Source: an uncultured Desulfovibrio sp. (GTDB lineage: Bacteria; Desulfobacterota; Desulfovibrionia; Desulfovibrionales; Desulfovibrionaceae). From it: a stretch of 13,165 bases of DNA. The stretch's first letter is position 1, and every line of letters begins with the position of its first letter. Both the position numbers and the translations under genes were made by a program. Below the pieces are notes generated by a model that did not search any database, had not been told where the DNA came from, and saw only the letters and a program-made list of their open reading frames with translations. Shown one piece after another: positions 1 to 7,222 of this stretch. The stretch is taken from positions 1-13,165 of the forward strand of contig URTO01000017.1 in assembly GCA_900550745.1 (NCBI GenBank), in the 5' to 3' direction.

Positions 1-356
1 CCTCCGGCGGTTAAAGGAGCATACTTCTCTTTATCAACCGTTAACTTGAACAGAGCCAAAAAATAACAACACGGCCCAGGGCCTGTTCACGCAAAAAGAA
101 AAGGCTGTGTTCTAGAAAATGGTTGATGCTTTTTTCCTTGAAGTTCCACAGGGATAACCGACAAAATGCCTCAGCCATGAACTCCACCAAGGGGAAAGCT
201 GGAGAAAAGGCTGTATGTTCACAGTGCTGTGGAGATGAAACAACCACATGCCATGACAGAGCCTTTTGCAAATGGTTACCCTCAATTCGGGCGATGCCGC
301 ATCTTTCGTCAATCACATTCAATCATTGAAAAAATTCAGTATAGCGTAAACACGCC
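1..356. other. AT-rich segment downstream of the tail operon, no supported gene
   Basis: This stretch is visibly AT-rich and has none of the G/C third-position bias of the phage genes. The longest frame (minus strand, about 93 codons, TTG start near 322, stop near 41) has no recognisable domain and no good RBS, so I do not call it a gene. It lies downstream of the last tail gene, where a Mu-like genome would have its terminal (attR-side) sequence and then host DNA. Features seen: two TCAATCA copies (309-315, 319-325) spaced 10 nt start to start; a near-repeat of GAAAAGGCTGT followed by GTTC (98-112 and 204-220); and GAACAGAGCC (49-58) facing GGGCCTGTTC (about 79-88). The sequence up to about position 58 looks IS-end-like (GTTAACTTGAACAGAGCC), but no transposase lies in the window to confirm this. 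Confidence 0.5.
309..325. repeat. Tandem heptamer TCAATCA, 10 nt apart
   Basis: TCAATCA occurs at 309-315 and again at 319-325, one helical turn apart start to start, and is followed by ATTGAAAAAATTCA. The pair sits just downstream of the last tail gene in AT-rich DNA. Spacing of this kind is compatible with protein binding such as transposase end sites, but two short copies can arise by chance. Confidence 0.3.
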
Positions 357-641
357 CTAGGCGGAAGGCTGCCCTTCCGCCGCTGCCTCCAGCGCCGCCA
401 CGCGGGACTTGAGGGCCTCCAGTTCCGTTTGCAGGGACTGCACCGCGTTGGACGGCTCCCAGTTGCCGTTGTCGGCGTTCCACACGGGGACGGCCCCCTC
501 CGTGCGGATCCGGTTGTCCATCAGCGGGAGCAGCTTCCCAAGCCACGCATTGAGGCGCTGCATGTTCGCCGTCACGATGGCGTTCCAGCCTTGCTGCCCA
601 TAAGTGATCGTCTCAAGCCCGGTCGGGGTCAAACTCGCCAT
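357..641 (-). CDS. Small tail-tip/fibre-like protein with C-terminal coiled coil
   Basis: This 94-residue protein is the last gene of the operon. The N-terminal part (residues 12-38, with ITYGQQGWNAIVTANMQRLN) resembles the attachment segment of small phage tail proteins often encoded after the tip protein. The middle has VWNADNGNWEPSNA. Residues about 66-88 (SLQTELEALKSRVAALEAA) form leucine heptads expected to make a short parallel coiled coil, probably a trimer. AAGGAG lies 8 nt upstream of the ATG, so the start is well supported. It is far too short for a full tail fibre. It may be a tip accessory, a trimerising stub, or what remains of a longer receptor-binding gene, since phage-like DNA ends right after its stop. 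The exact role is not known. Confidence 0.75.
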   Translation of the reverse strand: MASLTPTGLETITYGQQGWNAIVTANMQRLNAWLGKLLPLMDNRIRTEGAVPVWNADNGNWEPSNAVQSLQTELEALKSRVAALEAAAEGQPSA

Positions 642-689
642 TGCGTCTTCTCCTTGCTTGTCTTATCGGGCCGCCCCTCAGGAACCGCA

Positions 690-713
690 GGGCCGGACGG
701 CCCGGAACTCCGG
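690..713 (-). other. Small GC-rich hairpins between tip protein and last gene
   Basis: Two overlapping short inverted repeats, GGGCC-GGAC-GGCCC (about 691-702) and CCGG-AACT-CCGG (702-713), lie in the 118-nt gap between the tip-protein stop and the start of the last gene. No T-tract follows, so this is not a convincing terminator. It may affect mRNA stability or be compositional chance. Confidence 0.25.
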
Positions 714-759
714 CCACGGGGAACAGGCCGTTGCCTTCTTATCCATTGGAATGCCCGGT

Positions 760-3087
760 TCAGGCCACATATTCCCCGTCCTGCGCTTCCACGGTGACGG
801 ATGCCGCCGGGGAAACATACCCAAGCTGCCGCGCAGTCACGGACAGCGTGAAGCGCCCCGGACGCGTGAGGGTGATGGACGTGCCGTTGACCGCATAGTC
901 CTCGCCCGCCGCCGTAAGGACGAAATCCCCGGAGAACCCGGCGGGCACCGGCTCGTTCCCGTTCTCGGTGCGCGTCCCGGCCCCGCCGAAAGCGACGTCC
1001 ACCGGGCTCCAGCTTACGGCGACGGAATCCCCCGTGCGCACCGCCCGCAGCCCGGCGACGGGCCACGGGAACATCGCCTTTCCGGTCACGGCGAAAGGCA
1101 GGCCATCCACCCGATCCGCGCCAAGCACCTCATCTCCCGAAACAGGCCGCAGCTTGACGGCATGGGTGCCTATGGGCAGCCCCTGCACCGCATTTTCCTC
1201 GCCCGGATGCCGGAATACCCAGATCGCCGCCCCCGCCGCATGCGTCTGGATGGGCGTATTCATGTACCCCCGCACCACGCCGGAGAGCCGGGTCGTCTCC
1301 GGGCCTTCAAGCACGACCGTCTGGAACAGCATCAGCTCATCATCGACGAGCGCCATGCGCCGCGCCCCGAACAGTTCCGCCCGGCTGACCGGGCCGAAGG
1401 ACGGATCTTCCTTATAGGGCCGGTACAGCAGCCCCCGCGTGTCGTCCACGGCGAGCGTATCCGCCGGGTACGCCTCGGCAAGCGCCCCGTACTGCGCCCA
1501 CGGAGCCGAAAGCAGCCCAACGGGGCTGTAGTCGGCGTTCGTGGCGGAACGCTCCACGAGTAGCCCTTCCTCGGAAAGCAGCTCCCGCGCCGCCAGCACG
1601 AGAACCGTGGGTTCGGAGCCCGTTTCCGGGTTCCGCGGCAGCTCGAAAAGCCGCATATGCCGCAGGGGAACCGGCGAGAGATCCGGGGCCGACCACGGTG
1701 GGATGCCTGTGACCGGCGGGTACACGGCGGGCGGTGGGGCCATCGGATCGGGCAGGGGTTCCCCCGGAGGCACGAATGTCCCGGACAGCCGTTCCACAAC
1801 CTGCTTGGCCTGAATCGAGATGCGGTTTTCGGACAGGTTCCCGCGCACGACTTCCAGCACGCGCACCCGTACCCCGGAAAGGCCGAAACGCGGGTGCGTG
1901 ATCTCAAGGATCTGCCCCTGCTCGATGTGGGCATAATCACGCGGCACGTCGAACGAAAACGAGGCCGCCGGGTAGGACTCCACGTCCCGCAGCTCCTCAA
2001 TGCGCCGCTGCGCCGCGCTGCGGTCGGTAAAGGCGGTCAGATCCACGCTCTTCTTGCGCCGCAGCCCAAGGAGCTGGATGGAAGCCGCGTTGTTGGCGGT
2101 CACGGCGCGCTCGGAATAGTCCTGCGCCGCGTCGGTGAACTTGCCGGAAAGATCGTTCCATGTCGTATCCCACGCCGCCCGCTTGAAGGAGAAAGAGCCT
2201 TCCAGAAAATCGCCTTCGCCGAGCACCGCCGAGGGCGCCGCGTCAGGATCGGGGGCCCGCAGGGACAGCGTCCCGTCGGCCCGCTCGACGAGCCAGCCGC
2301 CCACGAACCCAAGCACCTGCATGATGTGCTCGCGTACGGGTTTCTGGCGCGAGAACACGATGTTCAGGCCATAGCCCTTCTGCGCCCAGAACGACGCGGC
2401 GGCGGAAAAGCTCGGCTTGTCGATGGAAGGCCACGAGGCCCCGGCGTCAAGGAGCAGTTGGAGGATGATCGCCGCCGGGTTCACGCCGTTGGACAGGATG
2501 GCGTGCTCCAGCGGGATATCCCCGCAGAACCGCACCACGTAATGCAGCGTCGGCATCATGGACACGTTGAAGCCCAGATAGAACTGCCGGAGCCAGACAT
2601 GGGCCACTCCGGGGAGGCGGCTGGCGTACGGCCCGGCCTGCGCGGGATAAAACGCGCCCGTGCCGTCGTTCCAGACCTGCTCGGCGCACGGGATGGCCCC
2701 GCCCTGTTCCGTGAGCAACCGATCATCCTGATAGACGCCGACAAGTTCCAGCGGGCCCATGCCGATGCCCTGCCACACGTCCATGCGGTAGTGGTAGCCT
2801 TGCAGCACCTTCTGCTTTTTCTTTTTGCCGCCCTTGCCGCCCACGGCGGTTTCCTCATACTCCGGCTCGCTGGAAAGATTGCCGTAGTACAGCAGGTTTC
2901 CCGGCAGCCTGACGGTGCCGAACACGCGGGGGATGACCGTCCCTTCCTCAGCCGTGGTCAGGCGGAAGGCGTCGAGGTTGGCCGGGGCCATGTCCGCCCC
3001 CTTCATGGAGCGCGGCCCCTTGGCGAACAGCGCCGTCGCCACGGTCGCCCCGATGGTCACGGCGGCGATGGCAAGCCCTACGCCCAT
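760..3087 (-). CDS. Lambda J-like tail tip attachment / host-specificity protein
   Basis: This 775-residue protein is the central tip or receptor-contacting protein, last of the Dit - hub - peptidase - tip series. Residues 3-22 are hydrophobic (VGLAIAAVTIGATVATALFA). Next comes a region with the signature of phage tip proteins, FGTVRLPGNLLYYGNL (56-71), then a Gly/Lys-rich loop (83-93, GGKGGKKKKQK) like the glycine-rich insert of J-type proteins. Residues about 180-430 fit the conserved tip core (Phage-tail_3-like, HIMQVLGFVGGWLVERADGTLSLR). A proline-rich linker follows at about 433-468. The last 100 residues look like fibronectin/Ig-type beta domains (PVAGLRAVRTGDSVAVSWSPVD, then RPGRFTLSVTARQLG). 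It overlaps the peptidase gene by 10 nt. The RBS is weak (a G-rich run), suggesting translational coupling. Variability and receptor choice would be expected in the C-terminal third. Domain names come from pattern memory, not a search. Confidence 0.85.
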   Translation of the reverse strand: MGVGLAIAAVTIGATVATALFAKGPRSMKGADMAPANLDAFRLTTAEEGTVIPRVFGTVRLPGNLLYYGNLSSEPEYEETAVGGKGGKKKKQKVLQGYHYRMDVWQGIGMGPLELVGVYQDDRLLTEQGGAIPCAEQVWNDGTGAFYPAQAGPYASRLPGVAHVWLRQFYLGFNVSMMPTLHYVVRFCGDIPLEHAILSNGVNPAAIILQLLLDAGASWPSIDKPSFSAAASFWAQKGYGLNIVFSRQKPVREHIMQVLGFVGGWLVERADGTLSLRAPDPDAAPSAVLGEGDFLEGSFSFKRAAWDTTWNDLSGKFTDAAQDYSERAVTANNAASIQLLGLRRKKSVDLTAFTDRSAAQRRIEELRDVESYPAASFSFDVPRDYAHIEQGQILEITHPRFGLSGVRVRVLEVVRGNLSENRISIQAKQVVERLSGTFVPPGEPLPDPMAPPPAVYPPVTGIPPWSAPDLSPVPLRHMRLFELPRNPETGSEPTVLVLAARELLSEEGLLVERSATNADYSPVGLLSAPWAQYGALAEAYPADTLAVDDTRGLLYRPYKEDPSFGPVSRAELFGARRMALVDDELMLFQTVVLEGPETTRLSGVVRGYMNTPIQTHAAGAAIWVFRHPGEENAVQGLPIGTHAVKLRPVSGDEVLGADRVDGLPFAVTGKAMFPWPVAGLRAVRTGDSVAVSWSPVDVAFGGAGTRTENGNEPVPAGFSGDFVLTAAGEDYAVNGTSITLTRPGRFTLSVTARQLGYVSPAASVTVEAQDGEYVA

Positions 3088-3593
3088 GCGCCCGCCCCCG
3101 TTTCAGCGGCGACGATGCGGAAATGCCGGGTCATGCGCCGCAGCCACCAGTTTCCGAGCGGCGTAAACGACACGCCCCTGCCGTTGATGGCGTGCAGCAT
3201 CTGGAACCCGCCGCCGCTACAGGGCCAGGCCAGCCCGCAATGGTTGGTCACGCGGCGCTCCGTGGTGGAAAACGCCAGCCAGTCGCCCCGCAGAAGCGGC
3301 GCATCCACAGGCAGGGAAGCCATCCCCAGCCCCGGACGCAAACAGTCGCGCATGTGCCTGTGGCTGGCCTCCAGCACGTATTCGTCCCGCGTATGCTCGT
3401 GCCAGTCGCGGGGGTAATAGCCGTACTCCAGACGGGTCAGCAGCCCGGCATCCAGCAGCGCCTGCCCGACGAACAGCGTGCAGTCCGCGCCGCGCCCCTT
3501 GCACCGCTGCAAATGCCTGTAGGGTGTCCCGATCCATGACTCCGCCTCAGCGCGGAAGGCTTCCCACGCGGCCTCGTTGCCGAAATAGTCCAT
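3078..3593 (-). CDS. NlpC/P60-family tail peptidase (C40)
   Basis: This 171-residue cysteine peptidase is of the type carried at the tail tip, comparable to lambda K and RcGTA g14, where it cleaves peptidoglycan peptides or acts in tail assembly and DNA entry. Residues 17-40 contain the family opening (ESWIGTPYRH...GRGADCTLF) with the probable nucleophile C38. The catalytic His is probably H118 in TNHCGLAW, and the third polar residue H134 in MLHAINGRGV. LLRGDWLAF (100-108) matches the usual P-G-D-hydrophobic strand. YPRDWHEHTRDEYVLEA (60-76) is typical of tail-associated members. A clear GGGAGG sits 7 nt before the ATG. The gene lies 61 nt after the hub gene stop and overlaps the tip gene by 10 nt, the standard neighbourhood. 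All catalytic residues appear intact. Confidence 0.9.
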   Translation of the reverse strand: MDYFGNEAAWEAFRAEAESWIGTPYRHLQRCKGRGADCTLFVGQALLDAGLLTRLEYGYYPRDWHEHTRDEYVLEASHRHMRDCLRPGLGMASLPVDAPLLRGDWLAFSTTERRVTNHCGLAWPCSGGGFQMLHAINGRGVSFTPLGNWWLRRMTRHFRIVAAETGAGAWA

Positions 3594-3654
3594 AACGATC
3601 CTCCCTCTGGAAACGGAAAAGAAGCGCCTTCCCCTGAAGGCCCCCTCCGGCTTC

Positions 3655-4428
3655 CTATTTGAATCCCCAAACGGCGGGGTTCCGGCTTGGGATGGAGGCG
3701 CAGCCGCCGAACCGGGCGGAATTGCCGAAGCGATCCCGGCAGGTGGCGGGCGAGCCGTCGCATCCGGGGTATGCCGTCACGGTTCCGCCGTTGCCCACAC
3801 GGGAATCGAAGGGCAGCTGAAGCGTGATCGTGTCCCCGACATGCGCGACGATGAACCGGAAATCCCCTCCCGCCGCCGCGTACCCGCGCGTGAAATACCC
3901 ATCAGGGTACGCGGCGAAGGACGGCGACGTCAGCAGATGCCCGTCCACGGACACGGACGCCGCCACGCCCCATGACTGCGCCGCCAGCCCGCACCCGGAA
4001 TCGAACAGCACGAACTGGCACTGCCCCGAATAGATCATGCGGGGCAGCATGGCATCGAGGATGCAGCTTGACGAAAGGCAGTTGACCGAAACCTGCGCGG
4101 CGTCCGCGCCGGGGATCACCTCCAGCACCACGCCGCCGAAAACCTGCACCGTGCCCCCGCCCTCAGGTTCGTGCTCATAAATGTTCACCCGCGTCGGCAG
4201 GATGGGCAGCGAAGCCAGATACCGGGTGAGCAGCGTATCCATGCACGCCGTCAGCGTCACCGTGGCGGCCTTGCCGTCCACGCTGCCCCGCAGTTCGCCG
4301 CGCTCGATGGCGGCGGGCGTCCATTCCGCCCCACGCCACAGGACGGGTTCCCGCGAGGTCGTGAGCGTATGCACGGTGTCGGCTATGATTTCATAAAGTT
4401 CTACAATCTGAGGCAATTCTGTACGCAT
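3655..4428 (-). CDS. DUF2163 / BR0599-family tail hub protein
   Basis: This 257-residue protein corresponds to RcGTA g13 (DUF2163) and, functionally, lambda L. It forms the hub between the distal tail ring and the tip. The N-terminal half (VLWRGAEWTPAAIERGELRGSV, 29-50) is the DUF2163-type beta domain. The C-terminal half has the BR0599 hallmark DRFGNSARFGGCASIPSRNP (232-251). C137, C146, C223 and C230 occur as two pairs (GQCQFVLFDSGCGL and GCDGSPATC). Relatives of gpL and the GTA hub use four cysteines to hold an Fe-S cluster, so the same is inferred here. C117, C122 and C243 are extra. The start is the ATG in a TGATG overlap with the upstream gene, with GGAGG 7 nt before it. The frame stays open far upstream of this ATG, but that part is a shadow of the neighbouring gene. 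Confidence 0.88.
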   Translation of the reverse strand: MRTELPQIVELYEIIADTVHTLTTSREPVLWRGAEWTPAAIERGELRGSVDGKAATVTLTACMDTLLTRYLASLPILPTRVNIYEHEPEGGGTVQVFGGVVLEVIPGADAAQVSVNCLSSSCILDAMLPRMIYSGQCQFVLFDSGCGLAAQSWGVAASVSVDGHLLTSPSFAAYPDGYFTRGYAAAGGDFRFIVAHVGDTITLQLPFDSRVGNGGTVTAYPGCDGSPATCRDRFGNSARFGGCASIPSRNPAVWGFK

Positions 4429-6086
4429 CAGCTTTCCTCCGGCAGGGTGTGGAACGACAGCTCGCACCGGGAAACCCCGGCGGATTCGTGCCGGACGGTT
4501 ACGCAGTCCGTATCCAAACGGGCGTAATACTCCCGCCCCACCCGTGAAGACGGGGGTACGGCCACGCCGGGCTCGGAATCGAGGTGCAGGGCCAGTTCGC
4601 CCACGCCCGCATCTTCCACGGCCACAAGGCGGCGGTTCAGGACATCCCCGCCCGGCAAGGCGATCCACAGCCGCTGGTTGGGGATGAAGCCGTCCTTTGC
4701 GCCGTTGTCCAACACGTACAGGATCGCCTTGTCCGCCGCGGCCCCGCGGGTCAGGGTAAAACACCGGCGCGGATCGCGCACCAGCAGGGCTTTCCACCGT
4801 CCCCGCAGGGCTGTGGCCCGATCCAGCAGCCCGGCGAGCTCCGGTTCCCGCAGCAGGTACTTTTGGCGGTGCGTCGCTGGGGCCACGTCCCTCCGGGCGC
4901 CCAGCTCCATCACGCCGCCGCGCACGGTGCGCAGCGTCCGCAGCAGGGACGAGGTGCCGCCGACGCCGTCGCCCGACCAGTCGGGACGGTGCGGCCAGAG
5001 CCATGCGCCGGACTCGGACGGGACGCGGGGCAACGCCCCCAGCGCTGGCTGCGAGCCCGCCAGTTCGCGGAATTCCACCGACCACGTTTCCATCCCGTCG
5101 GAAACCACGGCAGGCTCCGCGCTCGTCAGGATGCCCGTGAACAACGGAACCAGCCGCGTGGCGCCCTCCGCGAACACATCGGGAACCGGCGCAGCCACGG
5201 AGAGCGTCCGGCCCGCCGGATCTTTTGAAAGCAGGGAGCAGGCCATAAACGTACCGCTCCGGCGTTCGTGCAGCATGATCAAATTGCACAGCCGCGTCAG
5301 GTTCCAGCAGTCCCCGAAATCCCTGCCGGGCGTGAGCACCTGCCGGGCGGCGTCGATGCCCGCCACATCCAGCGCCTCCTGCCACAAGGGGACGCCGAAC
5401 ACGCGGTCTTTCCCGTACTGGACAAGGTGGTGGAGCCGCTGCCCGTTCACGCCGTCGCCCCAGATCGTGGCCCGGAGCGTCCGCAGGGGGCGCTTCGCCA
5501 GCGGGCGGCGCTGTTCGTCGCCGTTTTCCCCCCGCGTCAGCACGGTATCGAACGCGTAATCGATCTCCAGCCCGTCCGACCAATCGGGCCAGAACGGAAA
5601 CAGAAGCAGGCGCGACGCCGTGATCGTCAGGCTCCGTTCCCCGATGCCGGTAACGAACGTATATGTCGTATCCTGCTGCGCCGGGCCGGAAGGCAGCACG
5701 GTGAGAAGGCCCTTGAGCGCGCCGGTGGGCGGCAGCACCCCCGGACGGAAGCCGGAAAGCGTCGTGCCCGCAGGCGATGCGCTGTTGACGCCGACAAGCC
5801 GCACGGGGGCGAACGTCGCGTTCCAGAGCACCACATCAAGCGTTTCCATCCCCGAAAGCAGCCCCAAATGGGCTTCCGTGGGATACAGATGGATCTGCCC
5901 GTAAATGAGATCCGCAACGCTCTCGGCCATGCGGCGTTCCGAGGGCCGGGGCAGCGGCGTGGCCTCGTGCCGCACCATGTCCCCCCGGTGCGGGGCGTCG
6001 CCCGCCCATGCGCCCGACATTCCGGGGACGCTGTAGGAGCACTCCGGGACGCCGCCCGCGCGCGGCCACAGCACCTCTGAAATCAT
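4428..6086 (-). CDS. Large distal-tail (Dit-like) structural protein
   Basis: This 552-residue virion protein lies immediately before the hub gene, where tails encode the distal tail ring or baseplate hub adaptor. It has no signal peptide or membrane segment. Two regions share a loose pattern: residues 165-205 (FWPDWSDG...GDEQRRPLAKRPLRTL) and 364-435 (WPHRPDWSGDG...GGVMELGARRDVAP...LRGRWKALL). The P-D-W ... E-x-x-R-R pattern and the ALRGR segment resemble Dit-like phage proteins, and the repetition suggests an internal duplication. The start has GAGGTGG 4-5 nt upstream and overlaps the preceding stop by 4 nt (ATGA). The stop overlaps the next ATG by 1 nt, so translation is probably coupled to the hub. 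The assignment rests mainly on gene order. A baseplate protein of another fold is possible. Confidence 0.6.
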   Translation of the reverse strand: MISEVLWPRAGGVPECSYSVPGMSGAWAGDAPHRGDMVRHEATPLPRPSERRMAESVADLIYGQIHLYPTEAHLGLLSGMETLDVVLWNATFAPVRLVGVNSASPAGTTLSGFRPGVLPPTGALKGLLTVLPSGPAQQDTTYTFVTGIGERSLTITASRLLLFPFWPDWSDGLEIDYAFDTVLTRGENGDEQRRPLAKRPLRTLRATIWGDGVNGQRLHHLVQYGKDRVFGVPLWQEALDVAGIDAARQVLTPGRDFGDCWNLTRLCNLIMLHERRSGTFMACSLLSKDPAGRTLSVAAPVPDVFAEGATRLVPLFTGILTSAEPAVVSDGMETWSVEFRELAGSQPALGALPRVPSESGAWLWPHRPDWSGDGVGGTSSLLRTLRTVRGGVMELGARRDVAPATHRQKYLLREPELAGLLDRATALRGRWKALLVRDPRRCFTLTRGAAADKAILYVLDNGAKDGFIPNQRLWIALPGGDVLNRRLVAVEDAGVGELALHLDSEPGVAVPPSSRVGREYYARLDTDCVTVRHESAGVSRCELSFHTLPEES

Positions 6087-7222
6087 GCTTCCACCTCAAC
6101 GGCGAGGCCGATGGCGTCCGAGTCCGAGATGTCGGGCAGCACCATGAACACCCGGCCCCCGATGCTGATGCGATCCTTGGGCTTGAGCCCTTGCAGGCTG
6201 ACCGCCCAATACGGCAGCTCGCCCGCGATGCGCACGTCCTCGCCGTTGCAGACGTACAGCAGCGGCTTGATCAGCATGTGCCGGAGCGTCCCGCTGTTCT
6301 GGAGGAGCGCCGCGTTGTACTGGGGAACCGATGCGCAGACCGCGCCCTTGTGCGTAGGGGTTATGGTTTTCCCCCCTGCGTTGACGGCCCCGGCAAGGCT
6401 GTAGTCGGTGTTCACCTTCCCGATGACGCTGCGCACGGTGACGCTGGTGCGAACCACACTGGGCGCAGGCGTGCCCGCCGTATAGCCGTAGGTGCCTTCC
6501 GGCGGGAATGTTTCGACATTGGCCCCCTTCCAGAGCAGCCCCACATTGCCGTAGTTGTTGTTGCAAAAATAATACTCGTTGCCGACGTCCCTCTGAGCCG
6601 CATACAGCGCGGAAAGCATGAGCCCCATTGCGCTGTTCGCGCTCCACGCCGACCACAGCACCATGTTGAGCTCCGTTTCATCCGCCCCGCCGTCCGCCGC
6701 CCCGAACATCAGAGGCACCCAGCCCGAATACGGCGTATCGGCCCCGTCGGAAAACGTGTAGGCCACCCGCATCGCCGTCATAATGAACGTCGGGCAGACC
6801 AGCACGATCTGCTCGGCGACCGGCGGCAAAATCCACCAGCCCGTGGACGTGATGCTGTATTTCCCCGGAGATCTGAGCCAGACGGGTTTTCCGGTCGCCC
6901 GCGAGCAATAGCCGTGCGCCAGCCTTTCGGTGAACCGGCCCGGCTGCGCGTCCCATGCCGCGGAAGCGTCGAACCCCGTGTTGCCGTGTACGGCCAGCAG
7001 GAAGCGCTCCGCGTTGTCGTGCGCCTGCACAAGCCGCAGCGAAAAATAGAGCTGCCGGTTCCCGCCGCCCGTACTGTGCAGGTACAGTTCGCCTTCGTCA
7101 TCCACGGCGTTTTTGTCCACCGTCCATCCCCCGGCCTGCGCCGCCCCGGCGATGTTGGCGAGCACGCCTTTCTCCGTCCCTACGTTCGTGTAGCTGAAAA
7201 CCTTGCATGGCTGCGCCATCAT
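6083..7222 (-). CDS. Uncharacterised virion (tail) protein
   Basis: This 379-residue protein is in the segment between tape measure and Dit-like genes. I do not recognise a named family. It is rich in Gly, Tyr, Trp and Asn, has no transmembrane or coiled-coil stretch, and probably folds as beta-sandwiches. Landmarks: LYLHSTGGGNRQLYFSLRL (46-64), STGWWILPPVAEQIVLVCPTF (about 126-145), NEYYFCNNNYGNVGLLWKG (about 220-240), and a C-terminal beta domain ending GLKPKDRISIGGRVFMVLPD. The C-terminal part could be an OB-like or Ig-like appendage. It starts ATGATG: the first ATG overlaps the upstream stop by 4 nt, while the second (7219) has better spacing from AGGAG and would give 378 residues. It is followed by a 4-nt overlap with the Dit-like gene. 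The position suggests a tail-shaft-to-tip connector or decoration, and its arrangement resembles its upstream neighbour. Confidence 0.75.
   Translation of the reverse strand: MMAQPCKVFSYTNVGTEKGVLANIAGAAQAGGWTVDKNAVDDEGELYLHSTGGGNRQLYFSLRLVQAHDNAERFLLAVHGNTGFDASAAWDAQPGRFTERLAHGYCSRATGKPVWLRSPGKYSITSTGWWILPPVAEQIVLVCPTFIMTAMRVAYTFSDGADTPYSGWVPLMFGAADGGADETELNMVLWSAWSANSAMGLMLSALYAAQRDVGNEYYFCNNNYGNVGLLWKGANVETFPPEGTYGYTAGTPAPSVVRTSVTVRSVIGKVNTDYSLAGAVNAGGKTITPTHKGAVCASVPQYNAALLQNSGTLRHMLIKPLLYVCNGEDVRIAGELPYWAVSLQGLKPKDRISIGGRVFMVLPDISDSDAIGLAVEVEA

Noticed and set aside
1..10. CCTCCGGCGG shared between the window start and about 12038-12047
   Set aside because: A 10-nt GC-rich match that includes an RBS-like GGAGG is expected by chance here, and the flanks do not match.
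41..322. 93-codon minus-strand frame in the AT-rich left end as a gene
   Set aside because: It has a TTG start, no clear RBS and no recognisable domain, and it competes with two other frames over the same bases.
2808..2835. A-rich AAAAAG AAAAAG run in the tip gene mRNA as a frameshift site
   Set aside because: Each run has only five A before G and is preceded by C or G, so no A_AAA_AAG heptamer is in phase. The run simply encodes the Lys-rich loop, and no useful alternative frame follows.
1657..3417. 586-codon open frame on the plus strand opposite the tip protein
   Set aside because: It is antisense to a well-supported gene. Its His/Arg/Gly/Pro-rich composition is what complementing a GC-rich reading frame produces, and no domain is seen.
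4429..5583. Upstream extension of the hub reading frame to 642 residues
   Set aside because: The extra part is Arg/Gly/Pro-rich noise overlapping the Dit-like gene. The ATG at 4428 has a strong RBS and the protein family starts there.
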